This document shows positions 23,457-33,223 of a stretch of 64,000 nucleotides of DNA, piece after piece. This DNA is from GCA-2687025 sp964473525 (GTDB lineage Bacteria > Poribacteria > WGA-4E > GCA-2687025). A program made the translations under genes and the position numbers. The notes under the pieces were generated by a model. That model had not been told where the DNA came from. It worked only from the letters and a program-made list of their open reading frames with translations, and ran no database searches. Position 1 is the stretch's first letter. The number at the start of each line of letters is the position of its first letter. The stretch is from positions 160,266-224,265 of the forward strand of contig CAYYPK010000009.1 in NCBI GenBank assembly GCA_964473525.1, given 5' to 3'.

Positions 23457-26400
23457 ATGGTAGTGCGACACACACGAAAGCAGCGCGCCGCAGTTGGTAT
23501 ACGTAGGGGTGGACACCAAGCGACTCGCCGCAGCGCTACGCATTCTGCGCGCAACCAAGAACCTCTGCTAGTGTGCGTCCTATTGGTCTGTGCATACGGC
23601 AGCGCACTACCAGCCGTAGCTGCCATTCCCCGGCCGCCATCGTCGGATAGCGGAACCCAAGCGCATCAGCGAGAATACCCGAAGTACGAAAGCGGCGACG
23701 GAAGACTGGTGCAGGAGTATCTCAGTCCACGCCCTTCTGCGATGCTGATCCTGATTCATGGACAGCACTCGCAGGACGCGAGTGACCAGAACCCAGAGCA
23801 CCCAGATTTACCCGCCAGCCTCCCAGAGGTATGGGACAGGCTCAAAATCGACGGCAAGGAGCGGTGGAGCAACTTCTTGTCCGCCTTTGCTGCGGAACCT
23901 GGCATGGACGGGAAGTTCGACGTCTGGCGCTACGTCTACGACAACCGGAATCTCCATCTTCAACAATGCTCCGATCAACTGAATGAGCAGCTTCGCAGGG
24001 CGAACAGCGCCAATCTGCCTGTGGTGATCCTCGCCCACAGTTATGGTGGACTGGTTGGTCGGCGCTTCCTTTACGACCATGACGACGAATGGTCGATTCT
24101 CCGGCTAATCACGCTTGCCACGCCCCACTTGGGCTCGCCGGGCGCGGACATACTGATCCAGTCGGATCGAAACGTGAACCGCTCGGTCGTCCGCGGCCTC
24201 GAGGCGTTCGGTGACCTGCTGCTTGGCCCGTTCGAGCTGACCCCACTCAACTGGCTCGCCTCTCGCCTGGAAATCAACCCAGACGGACCGATTGAGCAGC
24301 TCAACACGGCTTTCCGCGAGCAGGACTGGCTGACCGTTACTGACACCGTAGAGCTGACAGCCTACAATGTGCGCGCCGCAGACGGCGGATACGACCTGGG
24401 CTATAAATACCTCATGTGGGACGCGCGGTCGGCGGGGACGAGTCGCCCAAGCCTGACCGGTGTCACGCCTCTGCGTACAAGCGAAATCCCCTTCCTATGG
24501 GCCAACAACCACGACTATGACGGGGATCTGTACACCCACCTCAACCATGTAGACATCTCCCCGTACGTAGACAGAATCCTCTTCTACACAGGTGGGTTAG
24601 AGTCGCCAGAAGTTCCCGACTCGATTCCCTGGGGCGCACTGCTTGGGGCAGGGCTCTGGGGTGACCCGGATGGCGAGAGCACAATGCTCAACGTGTTTCA
24701 CACGATCATCGCCTCCATGGGTAGTCCCTTCTTGGTAAATGACGGCATGGCGCCAAAGTTCAGCTCAATCATGGGTTCGGCGTCCGTTCCGACGTCGCAG
24801 ATCCGGGACTTCAGCGTGGACGGCCTAACTAGCGGTGCCACCGGCGGCTATGACCACAGAGAGATGGTCGAGGGCAAAGAGCGTCTCGGGGATCCCCTGT
24901 TCGCATCCATACTGAAGGACCTTTCTGACGCCGTCGAGCCGGCCATCACGGCGATCCTCCCGTCCGTCGGGCCGGGAGCGCGAAGCACCGTCGTCACGCT
25001 GCGGGGCGTCGGATTCGGCCGGGTGCCCGGGACCGTAACCTTTGGACGGACAGGGGCGCTGTCGTATAGCCAGTGGACAGAGCACGAGGTCGTTTGCCTG
25101 GCACCCCCGCAGGCTTCTGTGACGGTCCGCGTGACCGTCGATACATCTGACGGTAACCACATTGAGGCCGCGTCCGGGTTCACGTACGGGCCAGGTGAAC
25201 AGCTCCCAGATCCCACGCCTGACGCTCCTGGCGGTATACGCTGGACAGAGACGACAAGCACGGATGCCGGAATCACGGCTGTCTGGGACGCAGTAGACGG
25301 GGCGATCAAGTACCACTTGCAGATAGCCGAGGGAACACCAGACTTCGCCGGGTCGCTGCAATTCGACTCTGGCTGGTTCGATCCCAGAACGAGCCACGTA
25401 TTCGCTGCACCCGAGGACGGCACTTACTACTTCCGCATCCAGACGTTCAACGGCGACCGGCAGAGCGACTGGAGCGACCCGTCCGATGCTGTCACGGTGT
25501 CTATCACGCCGCTAGACGACACCTTCTTCACCGGCCGTCCGTACAGCAGCAGCGATCGCGCTGGCGATGAGGAGCAGCAACCTACCTTCGTAGTGGGGGC
25601 CTACGAGGTGGACGTGCGAACCGCCGATGTGCCGAACAACAACATCGGCGTCGAGGTGCGCAGGAACGGCGCGGTTACCGATCGCCTCGTGATGAACCCG
25701 TACCAGCTGTACATGGCCGACAATCACCAGTTGGCTCTGTTCGCTACGAACATCTCGAGGTGGATAGAGATGTACATCTGTGTCCGATCGACCAATCATC
25801 TCTTGGACTCGACGGCCATCCGTGTAGACGCGGGTCAGGGCAGCACGGTTCGCGTGCGTCTGCAGTCTGCTGGCCTTAACGCCGTCACCGACTCCCTATT
25901 CGTCGGAGGCCCGGCCCGCCGCTGGATCACCAGCCCCGCGACCATCGACCACACCTACTCCTCAGAGCTTAATTACGATAGCCCGTCGCTCCAGTTCAGC
26001 TACGTACTCTCACCTCCCGAGAGCGAGTCGGAGCAGTCCGCGGGTATGTGGGTCGTACTAGAGACCGGAGACCCGTCGTTCCTGGGGCGCCTCTTTGGCG
26101 GCCGAGAGGCGCACATAACCCAGAACATCACCGTATCGGTGACTCCTCAGGTCTGGCCTCCGCCGCGCATCTACCCTCGCATTCCCGACGTGACCGCAGC
26201 GGCCGGGCAGCCGATCGTACTCGACCTTGCGTCGTATAAGCACGACGATCGAGATGCCCTCAGCGACCTGATATGGGCTGTCGCGGATGCGGGAGGGCTC
26301 TCACCGACGGTAGCTGGGAACATCATCGAGTTCCCACCCCCTCCCGGTGGCGCGGGCTCCGCGCGAGTGTCTGTCGCCCTTACGAATTCTCACGGCGGTA

Positions 26401-29400
26401 CCGCATCGCAGGCCGTGGAACTTGCCTGGACGGCCCCCGATCTCGTGGCGGCGTTCACACACAGCATAGACGGAACGATGGTCTCGTTCCGGGACATGTC
26501 GAGTGGCGAGCCCGACTCGTGGCTGTGGGACTTCGGCGACGGGGAAGTCAGTACGGAACCGGACCCGACCCACACATACAGTGACCTGTCAGCCTACGCC
26601 GTGACGCTCACGGTTGGACGCGGGCAGGTGTCGCACAGTGCCTCGGCACGCGTGTTGCTCGACCCCGATCTGCCGACGATCGCCAGCATTTCGGAGTCTG
26701 TCATCGGCCTCCGCAGACCGGTGACGATCACCGGCTATGGAGCGAGAGCCGGCGATACCGTTCAGGTGATGCTCGCTGCGGCGAGGAACAACAACTCCTT
26801 CGAAGACGCGGACCCGGACACTTCCCAGCCGGTCACGATCACCGCAGGTGGGGTTGCGGACTCCTCCGGCGCCTTCGAGGTTACATTCCAGGTTGAGAAT
26901 CGCATCTTCCGCCAGGCCCGGACTCAGGTCCGGCTGAAGGTCGTGAGCGTCTCCGCTGAAACTCAGTCGTATTGGTTTGGCAGTGAAGCCGATATCGTGG
27001 ACGGGATGCAGGTAGTCACGACCGGATTACGCTTGAGCCTAGACGAGACGTCAGGGCCGGGAGACGCGATCCTGACGCTTACCGGCATTGCGGCCGACGA
27101 CTCCGGCAACGCGCTCCCAAGCGCCAACATCGGCTCGATCACACTCCAGCACCAGTTTGTGTCTGGCGGCTCCCTAGTCGTCGTGCCTGCCACGGACCTG
27201 ACAGTCAACGTCGGTCTGAAGGAAGGGGACACCGTGCGCACGGATTCCTTCGGTAGGTTCGAGGTCACGTTCCGGATCGCCACGACAGAGGTGCCCAGCT
27301 GGGCCGCGGAACTGATCGGGTTGGAACCGACTGCAGCGCCTTTGCCTGGCGGCTTGCTGACCATCTCGATTGCTGGCGAGAGGATTAGCTACACAATTAC
27401 CCCAACGCTGGCTGTTGTTGGCCCCGACGGCGCCGCGACGGCAGAGCTCTTGCTGGGCGAAACATACACTTTGGATGGAGCCGGGTACTTCCCGCAGCAG
27501 GCAGTCGCTGTCACATTCGGCGGGGAGCCGCTCGACACGTCGTCGGCAACGACAACGGACAGGTTCGGGAGATTCGGCACTACGTTCGCGACGCCGGATG
27601 TGCTGGGTGGGCCACACTTGCTTTCGGGAGCAGACGCGTTCAGCGGCACTTCCACGACACTCGTGGTCGTCGGGACGATCACCATCCCGACTGAGACCCT
27701 GCAGCCGGTCGTCCGTGGCGACGTGGTCGAGGTCAGCGGCATTGGGTTTGGCGCAGCCGAGGAGATCGCCTTCGCGGTCGGCCCGGCGACCATCGCCGCC
27801 GAACATGTCACCGACGGCGTGACGGCGGCAGATGGCACGTTCTCGTCGACTATCACGATCCCCGCAGTTGCAGCGGGCGAGCACGATCTAGTCGTATCCT
27901 CACAGAGCAGCAGGGCGATCCTCACCGGGGCATTCACAATCTCGTCCTCGGTCATGGCGAACCCGGCCAAGTCCAAGGTGGGGGCTGATCTCACGATCTC
28001 AGGTAGCGGATGGCCCGCCTCCGACGAGGTGACTATCCAGATCGCTGGTGAGAACCCAGTCACGACGACAACCGACCACATCGGTACATTCTCGACTACG
28101 ATCACCCTCGCAGACGAAAAGGCTGACGGCTCCGTCGTCACTGCATCGGCGACCTCCTCTGGCATGCTCGAGACGACCACGTTCACGTATGACGGCTCCG
28201 CTGCCGCGCGAGACGTGACGGTGGTGCCGACCACAGCAGTCAGCGTGGACGGGGTGATAACTGTCGCCGCGAACATTGAGGCCGGCGCCACGGCTACCTT
28301 TTCAATCGCGGGCGTGGTTGCTGCCACTGCGGTTGCTATGACGGTGACTGGTGACGACGCGCCTGACGGCTTCGCCGCTGTCGCAGGCTCGCACACCGCG
28401 ACGGCCGGTGAGGAGGCGACGGATGCTGCTGTAACCGTGGTAGTCACGGACGCCCTGGGTAACGTTGACACATACACGCCAGATGGCACGGTCACCATCC
28501 AGGTGAATCCGGAAGCGTCGTTTACGGTATCGCTTCACACAGGTGTGAATCTGCTCCACGTGCCGCTCAGGGTCGCGGAGCTCGACCGCGCGAGCGCGCT
28601 GTATTCCTATCTCGGCGGATCCGACAGCGTCAGCGCCTTGGTCACGCTGAACGACGACGGCGAATTCGTCGCAGTCACAGCAGCCACCGGCGTGGGATCT
28701 CCCTCGGACCTGACGTTGGACGACCACACGGGCGTCATCGCGGTGATGAGCGGAGCGAAGCAAGTCACATTCGAAGGGACACGCCTCGCTATCTCGGCGC
28801 CTCTTCGTCGAGGGCTGAACATGATTGGCGTGCCACGGGCCGGGGTGATCTCTCAGGTTAGTGAGATTGCCGAGCGCTCGGACCACGTGCGCCTCGTGAT
28901 ACGCGAGGAGAAGGGCCAGTTCTTCGCCGTGCCACCGTACGACGCCAGAGTTGAGGGTGGGAGAAGCTACATCGTGCCTTCGGCGCGAGCCACAACGCTG
29001 GACTTCGAGGGCGAAGCATGGGCCAACACCGCTGCCGCGGCGCCAGCCTTGACCGTGACTACCGTTGGAGAACAGACGCCGATTGTAGTGGTCTCTGGTC
29101 AAGTTGGGCAGCATGTGGACGGAGACACGGAGGGTCAACTCAGTGTGGTGGTAACTCACACGCAGAGCGGAGACACCGTCGAAACCCCATTGGGGCGCCA
29201 TGGTGTGCGAAACACGTTCTCGGCCGTAGTCGCGGACCTGCTAGGCGAAGGATATACGTCAGGTGACGTGCTGGATATACGGGTTGTACGCAGCGGGCAG
29301 GGGAACGAGGAGGTCGCTCGCCGGCGTCACGTCATCACGGCAGATGAGATCAGGAGCAGTCTCGTAGACGTCGGTCTGATAGACATGCACCGGGTACCTG

Positions 29401-29693
29401 TCGAGACGTCCCTCCTGCGGAACTTCCCCAATCCCTTCAACCCGGAAACGTGGATACCGTTCGCGCTTTCTGAGGATGCTACGGTGACTATCACCATCTA
29501 CGACGTCGCAGGACGCCGCGTGCGGGCCATCCCGCTCGGGTGGTTGCCGGAAGGCACATACTCGTCTCGATCCTCTTCGGCGTACTGGGATGGCCGGAAC
29601 GACCAGGGGGAAGCCGTGTCGAGTGGCGTCTACTGGTATCGGCTTGACGCCGCAGCGTTCTCATCTACTCGCCGCATGCTGCTCTTGAAATAG
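23457..29693 (+). CDS. Giant secreted multidomain protein with lipase-like N-terminus and C-terminal sorting-like module
   Basis: The 2078-residue product starts with an arginine-rich n-region and hydrophobic segment (about 36-56) that fits an export signal. A lipase-like alpha/beta hydrolase follows (about 70-480), with nucleophile elbow LAHSYGGLVG (S195) and ITLATPHLGSPGAD. Then come an IPT/TIG domain (about 495-575, ITAILPSVGPGARSTVVTLRG), an FN3-like domain (about 585-685), a PKD domain (about 990-1060, FTHSIDGTMVSF, WLWDFGDG), several Ig/IPT-like domains (about 1080-1650) and a final region (about 1985-2078) with NPFNPETWIPF, a FlgD-like fold (VTITIYDVAGRRVRAI) and a YWDGRNDQGEAVSSGVYWYR end. 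The ending resembles type-IX-like sorting modules seen in Poribacteria and Latescibacteria. The ATG at 23457 has an AAGGA site. The next gene starts ten bases later and shares the same C-terminal module. Substrate unknown. Confidence 0.85.
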   Translation: MVVRHTRKQRAAVGIRRGGHQATRRSATHSARNQEPLLVCVLLVCAYGSALPAVAAIPRPPSSDSGTQAHQREYPKYESGDGRLVQEYLSPRPSAMLILIHGQHSQDASDQNPEHPDLPASLPEVWDRLKIDGKERWSNFLSAFAAEPGMDGKFDVWRYVYDNRNLHLQQCSDQLNEQLRRANSANLPVVILAHSYGGLVGRRFLYDHDDEWSILRLITLATPHLGSPGADILIQSDRNVNRSVVRGLEAFGDLLLGPFELTPLNWLASRLEINPDGPIEQLNTAFREQDWLTVTDTVELTAYNVRAADGGYDLGYKYLMWDARSAGTSRPSLTGVTPLRTSEIPFLWANNHDYDGDLYTHLNHVDISPYVDRILFYTGGLESPEVPDSIPWGALLGAGLWGDPDGESTMLNVFHTIIASMGSPFLVNDGMAPKFSSIMGSASVPTSQIRDFSVDGLTSGATGGYDHREMVEGKERLGDPLFASILKDLSDAVEPAITAILPSVGPGARSTVVTLRGVGFGRVPGTVTFGRTGALSYSQWTEHEVVCLAPPQASVTVRVTVDTSDGNHIEAASGFTYGPGEQLPDPTPDAPGGIRWTETTSTDAGITAVWDAVDGAIKYHLQIAEGTPDFAGSLQFDSGWFDPRTSHVFAAPEDGTYYFRIQTFNGDRQSDWSDPSDAVTVSITPLDDTFFTGRPYSSSDRAGDEEQQPTFVVGAYEVDVRTADVPNNNIGVEVRRNGAVTDRLVMNPYQLYMADNHQLALFATNISRWIEMYICVRSTNHLLDSTAIRVDAGQGSTVRVRLQSAGLNAVTDSLFVGGPARRWITSPATIDHTYSSELNYDSPSLQFSYVLSPPESESEQSAGMWVVLETGDPSFLGRLFGGREAHITQNITVSVTPQVWPPPRIYPRIPDVTAAAGQPIVLDLASYKHDDRDALSDLIWAVADAGGLSPTVAGNIIEFPPPPGGAGSARVSVALTNSHGGTASQAVELAWTAPDLVAAFTHSIDGTMVSFRDMSSGEPDSWLWDFGDGEVSTEPDPTHTYSDLSAYAVTLTVGRGQVSHSASARVLLDPDLPTIASISESVIGLRRPVTITGYGARAGDTVQVMLAAARNNNSFEDADPDTSQPVTITAGGVADSSGAFEVTFQVENRIFRQARTQVRLKVVSVSAETQSYWFGSEADIVDGMQVVTTGLRLSLDETSGPGDAILTLTGIAADDSGNALPSANIGSITLQHQFVSGGSLVVVPATDLTVNVGLKEGDTVRTDSFGRFEVTFRIATTEVPSWAAELIGLEPTAAPLPGGLLTISIAGERISYTITPTLAVVGPDGAATAELLLGETYTLDGAGYFPQQAVAVTFGGEPLDTSSATTTDRFGRFGTTFATPDVLGGPHLLSGADAFSGTSTTLVVVGTITIPTETLQPVVRGDVVEVSGIGFGAAEEIAFAVGPATIAAEHVTDGVTAADGTFSSTITIPAVAAGEHDLVVSSQSSRAILTGAFTISSSVMANPAKSKVGADLTISGSGWPASDEVTIQIAGENPVTTTTDHIGTFSTTITLADEKADGSVVTASATSSGMLETTTFTYDGSAAARDVTVVPTTAVSVDGVITVAANIEAGATATFSIAGVVAATAVAMTVTGDDAPDGFAAVAGSHTATAGEEATDAAVTVVVTDALGNVDTYTPDGTVTIQVNPEASFTVSLHTGVNLLHVPLRVAELDRASALYSYLGGSDSVSALVTLNDDGEFVAVTAATGVGSPSDLTLDDHTGVIAVMSGAKQVTFEGTRLAISAPLRRGLNMIGVPRAGVISQVSEIAERSDHVRLVIREEKGQFFAVPPYDARVEGGRSYIVPSARATTLDFEGEAWANTAAAAPALTVTTVGEQTPIVVVSGQVGQHVDGDTEGQLSVVVTHTQSGDTVETPLGRHGVRNTFSAVVADLLGEGYTSGDVLDIRVVRSGQGNEEVARRRHVITADEIRSSLVDVGLIDMHRVPVETSLLRNFPNPFNPETWIPFALSEDATVTITIYDVAGRRVRAIPLGWLPEGTYSSRSSSAYWDGRNDQGEAVSSGVYWYRLDAAAFSSTRRMLLLK

Positions 29694-29702
29694 GAGACAC
29701 CC

Positions 29703-32700
29703 ATGCGACGACTGACCAGACCAGTAGTGTTGACGACTTGCCTCCTTGGGTTCTTCGCCGCCCAGTTCGCGGTCGCCACACCGGTCCTCGTCGTTCACGG
29801 CGCTGTGACGCGTCCCAACGGCTCTCCCGCGGTAGGGGTGACTGTGGCTGTCACGAATGTCACCAGAGCCCTGTCGCAAGAGGCGCCCAAACCCACGGAC
29901 GCTCGTGGCCTGTACGGGGTAGCGTTCGTCGATTACTTGGGCGACGTTGCCCGTGCAACCGACGAGCTGCTGATACAGGTGATCGCCGCAGGATCCGTGC
30001 TCGGCGAAGTCACACACCTGGTCACGGCTGCGGAGACGGTGTCCACCGAGGTCGTCGTCGATGTGATGCTCCTAGACCCGCCGACGTTCGTCTACCGCAA
30101 CAGTTGGGTATCCGAACCGACCGCCGAGACGAAGAACGGCCAGGCGGATCCTGGGGAGCGCGTCAAGCCGCGAGTGCGACTGAAGAACGAAGGGGCGAGC
30201 GACGCGCGGAATGTCGTCGTTGCCCTGAGCATTGATGACCCCGACGTAACCGTCGTTGAAGGCACTGTCACCCACGCGACATGGCCGACGGGCGAGGCGC
30301 GTGACAACGTAGGCTTTGTCGTGGACATCGCGCCAGGCACAGCTGCACATGACGTAGACGTCACCATCAATGTAACCGCGGACAACGGCGGCCCGTGGAG
30401 GTTCTCTTTCTCGTTCCCGGTAGTCCTACCGTTCCCCGCATTCAGCCAGCGCAACGCATGGATTTTCGACCCGACACCTGACGCCTATCAGGATGGACTC
30501 GCGGAACCGGGAGAACGCGTACGCCCTCGGATTCGGCTGGCAAACGACGGGACGGCCGACGCCACGAACGTACGCACAACGCTGGTAATCACCGATCCAG
30601 ATGTCACAGTGATCAGTGGAACGGAGGTATCCGCTCAGTGGCCGAGAGGCGACGCGCGCAATATCGGGGGATTCGTCGTCGATATCTCGAACAGAGCGAC
30701 GCCGCATGATGTGACGGCGATCGTTACCGTAACTGCGGACTCAGGCGGCCCGTGGGGGTTCTCCTTCACATTCCCGATCGTCGCCCCGACACTCACGTTC
30801 TCCTATCGCAACAGTTGGATATTCGAACCGAACGCCGAGATGAAGAACGGTCAAGCGGATCCCGGAGAACGCGTCAAGCCACGCGTGAGATTGAGAAACG
30901 AGGGGTCGAGGGCTGCGCAGAACGTCGTCGTGGCTCTGAGCACTGATGACCCCGACGTGACCATCGTTGAAGGCACTGTTAACCATGCCACGTGGCCACT
31001 GGGAGAAGCCCGCGACAACGTGGGCTTCGTTGTAGACATCGCCCCAGGCACAGATCCGCACGACGTACGGGTGATCGTAGATGTATCCGCACAGAACGGC
31101 GGCCCTTGGCAGTTCTCCTTCACATTTCCAGTCGTCCTGCCGCTCCCTGCATTCGACCCGCGAAATGCATGGATCTACGACCCAGCTCCTGGCGCCTATC
31201 AGGATGGGTTCGCGGAAGCCGGAGAACGCGTACGTCCACGAATCCGGCTCAGAAACGACGGCACTGCAGACGCTACGAACGTGCGCGTGACGCTCGCCAT
31301 CAATGACCCGGATGTCACGGTGACACGCGGAGACGAGGCGCACACGACGTGGCCGAGAGACCAAGCCCGCACCGTCCAGGGGTTTGTCGTAGAGATTGCG
31401 ACCAACGCAACGCCGCACGATGTGGAGGCGGTCGTGACCGTGACAGCGGACACCGGCGGCCCATGGCGGTTCCCGTTCACATTCCCGGTTGTTGCCCCGA
31501 CACTGATCTTCACCCATCGCAACAGCTGGGTGTTTGAGCCGTCTGCCGAGACGAAGAACGGCCAGGCGGACCCCGGCGAGCGCATCCACCCACGCGTGAG
31601 ACTGAAGAACGAGGGATCGAGGGACGCGCAGAACGTGGTCGTGACTCTGGAAATCGATGACCCCGATGTGACAGTCGTCAAGGACACTGTTACCTATGCG
31701 ACCTGGCCAATGGGCGAGGCGTACGACAACGTGGGCCTTGTTGTCGACATCGCTCCAGAAGCCGATCCACACGACGTTAGCGTGATTGTCAATGTGGCCG
31801 CTGCCAACGGCGGTCCATGGCAGTTCTCCTTCACATTTCCAGTAGTCGCTTCCCTGACCACGCTCAGCATCACTGCTCCAGAGCCGAACGAGGAGCTTCC
31901 TGCCAACACAGGGTCAGTCGATTTGCGGGTTGCGATCAGCAACCGTGGCGTGCCATGGCATTGGCGTCTGAATTCGCGATTTCCGCTGTCCGGGCCGGCA
32001 GGGGGAACGCCTAACGTCGATGGCGATGTCGCCACCATCACGGGACTTACAGAGGGTCGAAGCTATACGGTCTACGTGACCCTGGTCGACGCTGATGGGA
32101 ACGTCCTGGACCCGGCGTTGACGACGAGTGTTCAGTTCTCTGTCGCTAGCCCCCCAATGCTCGATATCACCGCACCGGAACACAACGATGTGCTGGTTGC
32201 TGGCAGCTCCTCCGTCCAAGTATCGGTGGCAATCACGGGGCATGCAGGCACGTGGCACTGGCGGCTTGAGGAAGACTCCGAGCCAGCCGGTCCGGCAGGT
32301 GGCGCAGTAGCCGATCGGCCAACTGCCACGGTCGACGGACTGCGCAACGGCCGAACGTACGAGGTCTTCGTGACCCTAGTCGACGCAGGAGGAGTCGCAA
32401 TCACGCCAACGGTGGCGAGGAGCGTGCGTTTCTCGGTGGCGAACTGGCCGCCGACAGGCGTCACGCTGAGAGGCGTCGACAGTAACACCAGGCGCCCGAA
32501 GCTGGAGGTACGGGCCAATGAGGGATCGCGTCTGGCCGAGTTCAGCATGCTGGTGCACTACGACACCAGCATGTTCTCAAGACCCGATGCAGCAGACCTA
32601 CGCGCCGGCCCGGACATCAGACTTGACGAGCCTTCGGGGAGAGACGGACAGATTACGATCAGTGGCTCCGCGTCGCCTGCGCTGGCAGTTGGCACGGGCG

Positions 32701-33215
32701 AGACGCTGCTGTTTGCCCTGGAGTTTTCCGCGACGAAGGCGGAAGAAGACGACTCGACGGTGAGGGTATCTGAGGTGACGCTGGCCGATAGCTCCGGCAA
32801 TGACATTGAGGTGACCTCAATCGACCCGGAGAGCGTTCTTCTGGAAACGTCAAGGCATGTCCAGCTACTAGGGAATCGTGCAGAAACGTGGGGTCTCATC
32901 AAGCGCCGGGCCGGGGTACCAAGCGAGACAGCCCTGCTCCCGAACTACCCCAACCCCTTCAACCCCGACACCTGGATACCGTTCAACCTGGCGGAGGCGT
33001 CTGAGGTGGCCGTCCGCGTATACGACGTGGCAGGCCGTGAGGTGCGACATATCGACCTCGGCTACCGTGACGCTGGCTTCCATCGCGACCGCGCGGACGC
33101 CGCCTACTGGGACGGCCGCAACGAATCCGGCGAGCCGGTCGCAAGCGGCGTGTACGTCTACGAGCTACAGGCAGGGCCGTTCCGCGAGATGCGCCGGATG
33201 CTCGTGCGAAAGTAA
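29703..33215 (+). CDS. Secreted repeat protein with cohesin-like domain and C-terminal sorting-like module
   Basis: The 1170-residue product has a signal peptide (about 1-25, LTTCLLGFFAAQFAVA), an opening carboxypeptidase-regulatory-like domain (about 30-125, VHGAVTRPNGSPAVGVTVAVTN), five tandem repeats of about 118 residues (about 127-717), two MG2/FN3-like domains (about 720-920, ITAPEPNEELPAN and ITAPEHNDVLVAG), a domain resembling cohesin (about 920-1060, LEVRANEGSRLAEFSMLVHYD) and a C-terminal NPFNPDTWIPF/FlgD-like module (about 1080-1170) ending MLVRK. It is clearly a long stalk-like extracellular protein. It starts at ATG 29703 with an AGGAG site overlapping the end of the previous gene, so the two giant proteins are co-expressed. 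A binding or adhesion role is inferred only. Confidence 0.83.
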   Translation: MRRLTRPVVLTTCLLGFFAAQFAVATPVLVVHGAVTRPNGSPAVGVTVAVTNVTRALSQEAPKPTDARGLYGVAFVDYLGDVARATDELLIQVIAAGSVLGEVTHLVTAAETVSTEVVVDVMLLDPPTFVYRNSWVSEPTAETKNGQADPGERVKPRVRLKNEGASDARNVVVALSIDDPDVTVVEGTVTHATWPTGEARDNVGFVVDIAPGTAAHDVDVTINVTADNGGPWRFSFSFPVVLPFPAFSQRNAWIFDPTPDAYQDGLAEPGERVRPRIRLANDGTADATNVRTTLVITDPDVTVISGTEVSAQWPRGDARNIGGFVVDISNRATPHDVTAIVTVTADSGGPWGFSFTFPIVAPTLTFSYRNSWIFEPNAEMKNGQADPGERVKPRVRLRNEGSRAAQNVVVALSTDDPDVTIVEGTVNHATWPLGEARDNVGFVVDIAPGTDPHDVRVIVDVSAQNGGPWQFSFTFPVVLPLPAFDPRNAWIYDPAPGAYQDGFAEAGERVRPRIRLRNDGTADATNVRVTLAINDPDVTVTRGDEAHTTWPRDQARTVQGFVVEIATNATPHDVEAVVTVTADTGGPWRFPFTFPVVAPTLIFTHRNSWVFEPSAETKNGQADPGERIHPRVRLKNEGSRDAQNVVVTLEIDDPDVTVVKDTVTYATWPMGEAYDNVGLVVDIAPEADPHDVSVIVNVAAANGGPWQFSFTFPVVASLTTLSITAPEPNEELPANTGSVDLRVAISNRGVPWHWRLNSRFPLSGPAGGTPNVDGDVATITGLTEGRSYTVYVTLVDADGNVLDPALTTSVQFSVASPPMLDITAPEHNDVLVAGSSSVQVSVAITGHAGTWHWRLEEDSEPAGPAGGAVADRPTATVDGLRNGRTYEVFVTLVDAGGVAITPTVARSVRFSVANWPPTGVTLRGVDSNTRRPKLEVRANEGSRLAEFSMLVHYDTSMFSRPDAADLRAGPDIRLDEPSGRDGQITISGSASPALAVGTGETLLFALEFSATKAEEDDSTVRVSEVTLADSSGNDIEVTSIDPESVLLETSRHVQLLGNRAETWGLIKRRAGVPSETALLPNYPNPFNPDTWIPFNLAEASEVAVRVYDVAGREVRHIDLGYRDAGFHRDRADAAYWDGRNESGEPVASGVYVYELQAGPFREMRRMLVRK
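30081..31852 (+). repeat. Five tandem protein repeats of about 355 bp in alternating A-B-A-B-A order
   Basis: Approximate units: 30081-30430, 30431-30786, 30787-31141, 31142-31497 and 31498-31852. A-type units start with RNSWV or RNSWIFEP and contain ETKNGQADPGERV; B-type units start RNAWI and contain AYQDG and EAGERVRPRIRL. Each ends PWxFSFTFPVV or similar. Units 1, 3 and 5 are closer to each other than to 2 and 4, which points to duplication of an A-B pair. Boundaries are by eye. Confidence 0.85.
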
Positions 33216-33223
33216 TAGGGCTG

